Below, piece by piece: positions 21,391 to 28,610 of a stretch of 44,080 bases of DNA (its first letter is position 1; each line of letters begins with the position of its first letter). The stretch is from the IMG/VR virus record IMGVR_UViG_3300031787_000240, positions 1-44,080 of that record; one strand, 5' to 3'. The stretch comes from a virus. The translations under genes and the position numbers were made by a program. The notes beneath the pieces were generated by a model. That model was not told the origin of the DNA and ran no database searches. It was given only the letters and a program-made list of their open reading frames with translations.

Positions 21391-23454
21391 TTATAAGTAC
21401 CGAATAATTTGAGTAGCAGAAGCATCTGATATTGAAAGTGATGATGTGCTTGATGATCCAAGTGTTCCAAAGGATAGACTTGGTGTTGAAGATGTAATAG
21501 TTGGAGTAGAATCAGTTGTTGTATAAGATGCTAACGTAAATCCACCATACGTTCCAGTAAAAGAACCATCTATTGGAAGTTTTGCTACCATATGATCCCA
21601 ATTTCCAGCAGTAGACTGATTCATACCAACAAAGTAAATACTATTTCTAACAACATAAAGATGGTGAGAATTACTTTGTACAAAATTAGTTGAATGGGAT
21701 ATAGATCTCTTCCAAGAAATGTTTCCATTGGATTGGTTATATTTAAAAAGAAAAGACCTGAGAACAACTGATGGACTTGTTTGTAGAAGAGATCCTCCAA
21801 CGTAAAGATTGCCATCATCATCCAAAGTCATTGCTGTAGCATAGATTCTACTTTCAGAGCTATGCTTAATCTGCCATTGAATTACGCCAGAAGAATTTGT
21901 TTTCAATACATATCCATCATTATTACTATCAATAGCACCCACAAATATATTTCCACTACTATCAACACATAATCCTCTAATTCCACTATTGGAAAGTATT
22001 GTAGAAAACTGTACCGTCTTTTGAAGAGTTCCCGATGAATTGAAATGAGAAACATTATTACCAAATCCAACATAAACATCATCAGTTGTTCTATCTACAA
22101 AAACAACCATTCCAGAGTAACCAGTACCTGATGTTTTAGTCCACTGTAAAGTTCCTGAAGAATTATATTTTACAAGATACATTTGTTCATTACCGGCAGT
22201 TGCTGGAGAATTGACGTATCCAGTCCAATAAACATTTCCACTTGAATCACATCTTAAATCATAAGCTACATTATTAGCATATCCTGTTGTAATTTGTCTT
22301 TGCCATTGAATTGCTCCAGTCGAAGAGCTTAATTGCATTGTCCAGAACGGTTTGTATAATTCCGATGACTGAGCACCAAAGATGTAAATATTACCACTAG
22401 AATCAATATCTATTCCAAGACCATATTCATAATTACCAGCACCAATATATTTTTGCCAAACAATCGCACCATATTCATTTATTTTATAGATAAACCAATC
22501 ATCATGTCCACCACTTCCCCTATTTGTATCACCAAAACCATAGTAATGTCCATCATAATATACACCAGCAGTACCTCTCTCAAGACTACTATAACCAACA
22601 CTACTTATCCAATACGAAGAATCTGGATTAACTCCAGGTCCAGCATCATAAACTTCTGTAATTTGAGTAGAATTTAAAAGTGTTGCCCACGCTGCCGATT
22701 TATAGTATTTTCCACTAAAGGCACCATCACCATAAACATCAGCACTTACACCATATCCAGTTCTAGATCCTACTGGAGTATTGACAGATTCAGTCTCAGT
22801 ATAATTATCTTCAAAGGTTCCATTCACATATAAACTAATTACACCAGAAGAATTGAATGTTATAGTTATATTATACAGAACTGAAGTTGAAAAAGTATAG
22901 TCAAATGTATGTTCTTCTTGCCATCCTGCTGTATAATCATAACTAGTGTATACAAGTTTTCCAGAAACAAAATAAAATCCAACATATCTTTGACCAGAAC
23001 TTGGAATTGTATCTACTCCCATTAAAGCTTGTTTTGCAATATTATTGTGTTCATAAGTAACCCAAAATGTAAATGTCATACTACTATTTGGCCAATTCAT
23101 TTGGTTTTTAGCGCCAATTGCTGGACCAACAAAACCAGCAAGAACTCCAGAAGTATCAGGATTCCAATTATTATTCACAGACATATCCAAATATTCTCCA
23201 TTAGAATTACTGGATAAAGTTGGATAATAATTATATGGAGTTTCAGTTTGACCAAACCTAGAACCATTACGATTACTAGATCCTGCATTTACAGCAAAGG
23301 GATGTCCAGGTGCAAGACTTTGTAAAATATTTCCATTAGGTCTGTTATATATCCCATACACACTACTAATATTATAATAATAAATACAATTCTCCAACGA
23401 CGGAAGATCATTCAGTTGAGTATTAAATATTGTATATTGTTGTGGATGACCCAT
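21391..23454 (-). CDS. Lectin-domain plus beta-propeller tail-fibre tip protein (687 aa)
   Basis: Residues ~1-260 resemble a LamG/concanavalin-type jelly roll (MTFTFWVTYEHNN, LYNITITFNSSGVISLYVNG, SGKYYKSAAWATLLNSTQIT), as in carbohydrate-binding domains. Residues ~290-630 carry at least six SBBP-type beta-propeller blades with the repeated DSSGNIY(I/V)xG pattern (GIDIDSSGNIYIFG, RCDSSGNVYWTG, CVDSSGNIFVG, LDDDGNLYVGG). The end is a Ser/Thr-rich tail. Its ATG overlaps the stop of the collagen shaft gene upstream (TAATG), so it probably forms the tip of that fibre and binds host glycans. Domain assignment is by pattern; no catalytic residues seen. Confidence 0.75.
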   Translation of the reverse strand: MGHPQQYTIFNTQLNDLPSLENCIYYYNISSVYGIYNRPNGNILQSLAPGHPFAVNAGSSNRNGSRFGQTETPYNYYPTLSSNSNGEYLDMSVNNNWNPDTSGVLAGFVGPAIGAKNQMNWPNSSMTFTFWVTYEHNNIAKQALMGVDTIPSSGQRYVGFYFVSGKLVYTSYDYTAGWQEEHTFDYTFSTSVLYNITITFNSSGVISLYVNGTFEDNYTETESVNTPVGSRTGYGVSADVYGDGAFSGKYYKSAAWATLLNSTQITEVYDAGPGVNPDSSYWISSVGYSSLERGTAGVYYDGHYYGFGDTNRGSGGHDDWFIYKINEYGAIVWQKYIGAGNYEYGLGIDIDSSGNIYIFGAQSSELYKPFWTMQLSSSTGAIQWQRQITTGYANNVAYDLRCDSSGNVYWTGYVNSPATAGNEQMYLVKYNSSGTLQWTKTSGTGYSGMVVFVDRTTDDVYVGFGNNVSHFNSSGTLQKTVQFSTILSNSGIRGLCVDSSGNIFVGAIDSNNDGYVLKTNSSGVIQWQIKHSSESRIYATAMTLDDDGNLYVGGSLLQTSPSVVLRSFLFKYNQSNGNISWKRSISHSTNFVQSNSHHLYVVRNSIYFVGMNQSTAGNWDHMVAKLPIDGSFTGTYGGFTLASYTTTDSTPTITSSTPSLSFGTLGSSSTSSLSISDASATQIIRYL

Positions 23455-24353
23455 TATACAAGACCAGCTCCACTAATGAAAAAAGTATCGGAAGATACGC
23501 AAATTACCGTAGCAATTCCTCTTTGAATTAAAGATTTATTTCCTGTAGTAGAAGTTCCTGCAGTGTACATAGTAACACCAGATCCTTGAACTATTGATCT
23601 GGTTGCATTTGTGTTATTTACTATGGTTACAGTATCTCCAGCAGAAAATACTCCAGATGGAACGGTGATACTAATTGCTGCAGTAATTGAAATAATTTTA
23701 CTATTATCTGATGCTACTAATGTATAATTTGAAGACTTTTCATTAAGAGTTAGAGTTCCAGGTGAACCCTGTACACCTTGAGCACCTTGAGCACCAGTAG
23801 CACCTACAGCACCCTGAGCACCAGTAGCACCTTGAGCACCTATAGTACCTTGAGATCCTGATGCACCTTGAGCACCTATAGTACCTTGAGCACCTGCCGT
23901 ACCTTGAGCACCTTGAGCACCAGTAGCACCTACAGCACCCTGAGCACCAGTAGCACCTTGAGCACCTATAGTACCTTGAGATCCTGATGCACCTGCAGCA
24001 CCCTGAGCACCAGTAGCACCTACAGCACCCTGAGCACCAGTAGCACCAGTAGCACCTTGAGCACCAGCGGTTCCTTGTGCTCCTACTGAACCTTGTGCGC
24101 CAGTAGCACCTGTGGAACCTTGAGCACCAGTAGCACCTGTGGAACCTTGAGCACCTTGAGCCCCTACAGCACCTTGAGCACCAGCGGTCCCTTGAGCACC
24201 TTGAGCACCAGTAGCACCTGTGGAACCTTGAGCACCTTGTGCTCCAGGATCACCAAGTCTTACCCAAGCAGTTCCATTCCAACGCCAAGTAGCACCATTA
24301 GCGTTATACTCATCATTTAAAGTAGGACTAGCAGGAAAATTTAATGCAGCCAT
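23454..24353 (-). CDS. Collagen-like tail-fibre shaft protein (299 aa)
   Basis: Same three-part plan as the 315-aa fibre: N-terminal module ([20 protein letters not shown] ... [11 protein letters not shown], residues 1-33), Gly-x-y collagen repeat (residues ~33-202, mainly GAQ/GAV/GTI/GAT), and a C-terminal beta cap of ~95 residues ([20 protein letters not shown] ... [10 protein letters not shown]). Late promoter GAATAAATA 18 bases upstream. The stop overlaps the start of the 687-aa lectin/propeller gene, suggesting coordinated production of shaft and tip. Paralogue of the two other collagen fibres. Confidence 0.85.
   Translation of the reverse strand: MAALNFPASPTLNDEYNANGATWRWNGTAWVRLGDPGAQGAQGSTGATGAQGAQGTAGAQGAVGAQGAQGSTGATGAQGSTGATGAQGSVGAQGTAGAQGATGATGAQGAVGATGAQGAAGASGSQGTIGAQGATGAQGAVGATGAQGAQGTAGAQGTIGAQGASGSQGTIGAQGATGAQGAVGATGAQGAQGVQGSPGTLTLNEKSSNYTLVASDNSKIISITAAISITVPSGVFSAGDTVTIVNNTNATRSIVQGSGVTMYTAGTSTTGNKSLIQRGIATVICVSSDTFFISGAGLV
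23770..24250 (-). repeat. Tandem repeats encoding collagen triplets
   Basis: About 480 bases of 9-18 bp units coding GAQ/GAV/GTI/GST triplets, closely related in DNA to the arrays at 20714-21258 and 26386-27164. They form a potential hotspot for unequal recombination. Confidence 0.85.
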
Positions 24354-24370
24354 TATCTACGGTTTTTAGA

Positions 24371-24379
24371 TATTTATTC
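24371..24379 (-). promoter_or_regulatory. Late promoter (GAATAAATA) of the 299-aa collagen gene
   Basis: GAATAAATA on the minus strand, 18 bases before the ATG at 24353. The leader contains TAAAAACCGT, shared with the 549-aa fibre gene. The rest of the 117-base gap up to 24477 is AT-rich and shows no further gene. Confidence 0.6.
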
Positions 24380-24477
24380 TTAGCATGTAATTAGAAATGC
24401 AACATTAAATCTGTAACTTTTTTGCCAACCAATCACTTTAGTTAATATTAATTAAGATTTTTATCATCAACAATAAA

Positions 24478-24633
24478 CTACCATTTCCCAACAGGACACG
24501 AAGAATTGCTAAGTCTTACCTTAATCGGCATAAAACACCCACACTTCTTACACTGTCTAGTTGGTTTGAAGAAATGTTCGCACTGTAAGCAAAGTTTCAT
24601 TCTATCAACAGCTAACTGAATTTTTTCATTCAT
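24478..24633 (-). CDS. Six-cysteine zinc-ribbon-like small protein (51 aa)
   Basis: A 51-codon frame starting MNEKIQLAVDRMKLCLQC. Six Cys at residues 15, 18, 28, 31, 33 and 46 give C-x2-C-x9-C-x2-C-x-C-x12-C followed by PVGKW, identical in spacing to the central domain of the 121-aa protein at 7861-8226. It overlaps the 184-aa gene upstream by eight bases. Probably binds zinc (inference). It lies two genes downstream of a glycine-rich tip with eight Cys, mirroring the arrangement at 7.9-9.4 kb. Confidence 0.8.
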   Translation of the reverse strand: MNEKIQLAVDRMKLCLQCEHFFKPTRQCKKCGCFMPIKVRLSNSSCPVGKW

Positions 24634-25180
24634 TTTTCAATTGCTCCTCTGCAAGTTCTACGATTAAATCATCATTTTCAAAAATTAAACTTTCTATTGC
24701 ATCTTCAACAGTAATACTATTTGTTACGACATATTCCTCAATTTTCTTATCCAACTCTTCTTTCAATCTATAATCATCATTTTTCTTGATAAAGTAATCT
24801 GCCATTACATATGATATGATAATTTGGTCTTTGTGAAAATTTGGTAGTGGTAAACCGCCATATAATTCAGTTGTAATTGGTGTTAAATCTACATCTGGAA
24901 CATTATCACTAGTTGATGCTTGAGTTTGAATAGATTTTTCAAAAATTGTATTTGGCAATACAGAATTTTCCTTTCTAGTAGATTGCCTTTCTAAATCTAC
25001 AGAAACATTCGAATTAATCAAAGTTTGTGGGTCTGGTATAAATTCTGGATCATAATAAGATACTGCGTCATCAACATCTTCTAGAGAAAAATTTTCTCCA
25101 ATAGGCACGATTGCCCACGAATTATCTTCAAACTCAACCCTGATTTGACCAGGAAGAACTTCTTTGATTATATACTTCAT
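24626..25180 (-). CDS. Hypothetical tail-fibre-region protein (184 aa)
   Basis: The N-terminal ~35 residues form strands (YIIKEVLPGQIRVEFEDNSW AIVPIG), the middle is a polar, probably disordered linker (SVDLERQSTRKENS), and the C-terminal half is helical and acidic (KEELDKKIEEYVVTNSITVE). Late promoter GATAAATA 23 bases upstream, so it is expressed with virion genes. It could be a fibre-assembly chaperone or adaptor, judged by position between fibre genes; no family recognised. Confidence 0.7.
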   Translation of the reverse strand: MKYIIKEVLPGQIRVEFEDNSWAIVPIGENFSLEDVDDAVSYYDPEFIPDPQTLINSNVSVDLERQSTRKENSVLPNTIFEKSIQTQASTSDNVPDVDLTPITTELYGGLPLPNFHKDQIIISYVMADYFIKKNDDYRLKEELDKKIEEYVVTNSITVEDAIESLIFENDDLIVELAEEQLKNE

Positions 25181-25202
25181 TATGTATCAATAAATTTACA
25201 AG

Positions 25203-25210
25203 TATTTATC
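25203..25210 (-). promoter_or_regulatory. Late promoter (GATAAATA) of the 184-aa gene
   Basis: GATAAATA on the minus strand, 23 bases before the ATG at 25180, overlapping the last codons of the glycine-rich tip gene. Confidence 0.6.
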
Positions 25211-26066
25211 CTATTCTACCATTTCTTGTGCCATTTGCAACCCAAGTAACATTTCCATTGTTAACGATATAAAATCCTGCTAAACCACCAGCAGTTCCTG
25301 CGGCACCAGACCCATTGTTGCCGTTTGCACCGGTGTTACCAGTATTACCACTGTTTCCGTAAGAACCACCAGTTCCACCTGTTCCACCAGCACCAGCATT
25401 TGTGCCACCTGCACTTCCAGAAGAACCAGATGCAGCAGCACCATCATAACCTTCACCTCTTCCACCATTACCACCAGAACCACCTGAGGTATAGTAAGTA
25501 TTTGTATAGCAATATTTACATACTTTTTCCCATAATGTATAGTTTCTACCATCACCACAAGCTCTTATTCTTCTACATTCATCTTGACAGTTACAAGGGT
25601 GTGGTGGATTTAATTGATAACAAGGCATACTGTTTCCGCTACAAACAGTATTTGCCCAATATGATTCTCCAGATGATTGATAATATCCTCCACCACCAGT
25701 GCCACCAACTCCTCCTCCTCCACCACCAGAGGAAATAGTGCCACGATTATCAATGAAAATATTAGAGGCACCAGCATTAATAGCATTTCCACCAGTTCCA
25801 CTATTTGCGGCACCACCAGCACCAAGAATAGAACCCTCATTTACCAAAAGTATTCTTCCACCAAATCCTGACGGAATGTTTAAAGCATAATTTCCTGTGC
25901 TCGTGGCTCCAATAGTAACTCCACTAGCAATGACAACTCTTTTATTAATACCTGCTGAATACTTACTTGATCCAAAAAGAGTTTGTAAATTTAAATTCTC
26001 TTGATTGGTTGTAATGTGATGAATTAATTCTGAAGATAGTAAATGAGGAACAGATGCAATAGTCAT
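25206..26066 (-). CDS. Glycine-rich tail-fibre tip adhesin with eight-Cys insert (286 aa)
   Basis: The N-terminal ~95 residues are beta-rich (HLLSSELIHHITTNQENLNL ... KRVVIASGVTIGATST). Then come Gly blocks (GGGGGGVGGTGGGG; GGSGGNGGRGEG; GGTNAGAGGTGGTGG) of polyglycine-II type, interrupted by an insert of about 45 residues with eight Cys (around 25505-25645). The C-terminus (GFYIVNNGNVTWVANG) is a short beta cap. It begins three bases after the 621-aa collagen shaft, forming a shaft-tip pair. Resembles the 392-aa tip at 8254-9432 in architecture and in the shared GSAGGTNAGAGG segment. Confidence 0.75.
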   Translation of the reverse strand: MTIASVPHLLSSELIHHITTNQENLNLQTLFGSSKYSAGINKRVVIASGVTIGATSTGNYALNIPSGFGGRILLVNEGSILGAGGAANSGTGGNAINAGASNIFIDNRGTISSGGGGGGVGGTGGGGYYQSSGESYWANTVCSGNSMPCYQLNPPHPCNCQDECRRIRACGDGRNYTLWEKVCKYCYTNTYYTSGGSGGNGGRGEGYDGAAASGSSGSAGGTNAGAGGTGGTGGSYGNSGNTGNTGANGNNGSGAAGTAGGLAGFYIVNNGNVTWVANGTRNGRIG

Positions 26067-26069
26067 AAA

Positions 26070-27935
26070 TTACAACAATCCGCTACCAGAAATTACAAAT
26101 TCGTTACTTGCTATACATAAAACCGTTGCCAAACCTCTTTGCTGTAAAGTTCTATTGCCAGTATCAGAAGTTCCAGGAAGTCTTAATGTTGTAGAAGTAC
26201 CCTGTGTGATTGTTTGTGAAGAAGCGGAGTTATTGTAAATTAATACGGTATTTCCTGCAGTAAAAGTATCAGAAGGAACAGTAACTCCTCCTGCAGTTAT
26301 ACTTATAATAGTTCCAGCGTCTCCTGCAACTAAAACATATGATGAAGATTTTGTGGTTACAGTTAGAGGTCTTGTTCCATCGGATCCTTGAGCACCTGCC
26401 GTACCTTGAGCACCTTGAGCACCAGTAGCACCCTGACGACCTTGAGCACCCTGTGCTCCTACTGAACCTTGAGCACCTATAGTACCTTGAGCACCTATAG
26501 TACCTTGAGATCCTGCGGTTCCTTGAGCACCTTGAGCACCAGTAGTACCTTGAGATCCTGATGCACCTGCGGTTCCTTGAGCACCTTGAGCACCAGTAGC
26601 ACCTTGAGCACCTATAGTACCTTGAGATCCTGATGTACCTGCCGTACCTTGAGCACCTTGAGCACCTGCGGTTCCTTGAGCACCTTGAGCACCTGTAGAT
26701 CCTTGTGCTCCTACTGAACCTTGAGCACCAGTAGCACCTTGAGCACCTTGAGCACCAACAGCACCCTGAACACCTTGATAACCTTGTGCACCTTGAGCAC
26801 CTACAGTACCTTGAGATCCTGATGTACCTGCCGTACCTTGAGCACCTGTAGATCCTTGTGCTCCTACTGAACCTTGAGCACCAGTAGCACCTTGAGCACC
26901 AACAGCACCCTGACGACCTTGAGCACCTTGAGCACCTTGAGCACCTATAGTACCTTGAGATCCTGATGTACCTGCCGTACCTTGAGCACCTTGAGCACCT
27001 GTAGATCCTTGTGCTCCTACTGAACCTTGAGCACCAGTAGCACCTTGAGCACCTGTAGATCCTTGTGCTCCTACTGCACCTTGAGCACCTTGATAACCTT
27101 GTGCTCCTTGTGGTCCAGCAGTACCTTGAGCACCTGTAGATCCTTGTGGTCCTTCAATAGCATTGCTTGCCGTAACCCATTGAGATGTGTCTGCATCTTC
27201 ATAGTAAACGTAAAGGTTACCAGACTCACTATTCCACCAAAGATCGCCTGGTTGTGGTGATGATGGAGATGATGTTGATATTTGTACTAGTGTATCAGAA
27301 CTATTTGCAGATACCCATTGAGAACTAGAACCATCATTATAATATACTTTTAAATCTCCAGTATCACTTTCCCACCATAAGTCTCCAATATTTGGAGAAC
27401 TTGGAGCAGTATCGCTAATAGTTACAGTCTCACTACCACCAGATGTTTCAACCCACTGTTCACTATTTCCATCCTGATAGTAAAGATATAGTTCACCTAC
27501 ATCACTATCCCACCAAAGATCTCCCTGACTTACTCCACTTGGTGGTTCTGCACTAACAGTAACTCTGGGAGATATTGTAATTGTAGAAATAGATCCACTT
27601 GCAATGGCAGTTACACCAGTTCCTACAAAGTTTAGTTTTGATATACTATTGGCAGTTCCAACAAGAAATCCTTCGTCAAAGATACTTATTCCACCAGGTT
27701 GTAAACCAGGCTGTTCCTGCCAGTATCTATCATAAGTTGTACCGTTATTAACGGTAATCAACTGATAATACTTATCAGCAAGTGGTATTAATTTTTCTCC
27801 AACATAACCTAAGTTGGGTTCGACCTCACCTGGATGAACATATAAATGACGGTCTGAAGATAACGCTTCAGTTCCTGCTATCTTTACTCTACCACTTATA
27901 TATCGCTGTGTCGGCTTTCTTGTATTATCTGCCAT
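26070..27935 (-). CDS. Long collagen-like tail-fibre protein with Trp-rich repeats (621 aa)
   Basis: Residues 1-130 form an attachment/beta region (RYISGRVKIAGTEALSSDRH LYVHPGEVEPNLG). Residues ~133-255 carry three Trp-rich repeats of the form GDLWWxSxxGxLYVYYxDxxSxQWV. Residues ~258-517 are a long collagen-like Gly-x-y shaft (GAQ, GTA, GTI, GSV). The last ~100 residues are the same beta cap (SSYVLVAGDAGTIISITAGG ... EFVISGSGLL) as in the two shorter collagen fibres. The longest collagen fibre here, with a glycine-rich tip encoded directly downstream. Confidence 0.85.
   Translation of the reverse strand: MADNTRKPTQRYISGRVKIAGTEALSSDRHLYVHPGEVEPNLGYVGEKLIPLADKYYQLITVNNGTTYDRYWQEQPGLQPGGISIFDEGFLVGTANSISKLNFVGTGVTAIASGSISTITISPRVTVSAEPPSGVSQGDLWWDSDVGELYLYYQDGNSEQWVETSGGSETVTISDTAPSSPNIGDLWWESDTGDLKVYYNDGSSSQWVSANSSDTLVQISTSSPSSPQPGDLWWNSESGNLYVYYEDADTSQWVTASNAIEGPQGSTGAQGTAGPQGAQGYQGAQGAVGAQGSTGAQGATGAQGSVGAQGSTGAQGAQGTAGTSGSQGTIGAQGAQGAQGRQGAVGAQGATGAQGSVGAQGSTGAQGTAGTSGSQGTVGAQGAQGYQGVQGAVGAQGAQGATGAQGSVGAQGSTGAQGAQGTAGAQGAQGTAGTSGSQGTIGAQGATGAQGAQGTAGASGSQGTTGAQGAQGTAGSQGTIGAQGTIGAQGSVGAQGAQGRQGATGAQGAQGTAGAQGSDGTRPLTVTTKSSSYVLVAGDAGTIISITAGGVTVPSDTFTAGNTVLIYNNSASSQTITQGTSTTLRLPGTSDTGNRTLQQRGLATVLCIASNEFVISGSGLL
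26386..27164 (-). repeat. Tandem repeats encoding the long collagen shaft
   Basis: About 780 bases of 9-18 bp related units; larger blocks also recur within the array (for example [10 protein letters not shown] and GTAGTSGSQGT units return several times), showing past expansion by duplication. Confidence 0.85.
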
Positions 27936-27941
27936 TTCTTA

Positions 27942-28601
27942 TTAAGTGGTGCTATTTTCTAGGAAACTACCAATAAATTCCATTTGTAGTGGACCAACAA
28001 GACCGCCGCTTACATATGTATGGATAATTCCATTGGCGCTTCCTACAGTTGTTGTGAATGTTTTCGAACCTCCAACATCACTAGTTATGTTGTCTACAAC
28101 ATAAGACTTTTGTGGACTTGGGAAAATAGTTGTGGTAATACCAGAACCTGATGGGCAGGTCATAGCAATACCAGACATAGTGATATCAGAACCAACAGTA
28201 AAGTTATGTGCTGTTAAAGTTGTAATAGTTGAAACACCAGTTGGTTCATCATAAGTTACATTTGTAATCGTTACAATACCAGTCTGTGTTCCAGTGATAT
28301 AAAGTCTATCTAGAACTGTAGCAGTTTTTTCTAAAACCAAACGACCATCAATAAGAATAGCAGCATCGTTTGGTGGAACTTCAATATTTTTTATAATTCT
28401 AATATCTCTTGTATTACCTGTACTTCTACTTTCTCTTCTGTGTATCAGAGTTGTAGTCGGATAGGTTCCAACTCCCACATTAGATACTTGTGCATAGAGT
28501 AAAATAGCAGAAGTGCCTGTAGGGACCTCGTATATTTTCTGTTCTCCTGGAGCCACAGGAACAGCGACTGTAAGAAACTTATTGACTGGTGCGATTGCCA
28601 T
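27942..28601 (-). CDS. Virion structural protein (219 aa)
   Basis: Starts MAIAPVNKFLTVAVPVAPGE. Beta-rich throughout, with PTGTSAILLYAQVSNVG and an ExPPNDAAILIDGRLVLEKT segment, and no helix or enzyme motif. From memory, similar proteins are annotated as virion structural proteins in cyanomyoviruses. It lies between the 1,304-aa structural protein (10-base gap) and the long collagen fibre, and may connect fibre and baseplate. Role inferred from context. Confidence 0.7.
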   Translation of the reverse strand: MAIAPVNKFLTVAVPVAPGEQKIYEVPTGTSAILLYAQVSNVGVGTYPTTTLIHRRESRSTGNTRDIRIIKNIEVPPNDAAILIDGRLVLEKTATVLDRLYITGTQTGIVTITNVTYDEPTGVSTITTLTAHNFTVGSDITMSGIAMTCPSGSGITTTIFPSPQKSYVVDNITSDVGGSKTFTTTVGSANGIIHTYVSGGLVGPLQMEFIGSFLENSTT

Positions 28602-28610
28602 CTTATCTTA

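Noticed and set aside
20714-27164. CRISPR-like regular repeats
   Set aside because: The repeats are contiguous coding units of 9-18 bases without spacers, encoding Gly-x-y triplets.
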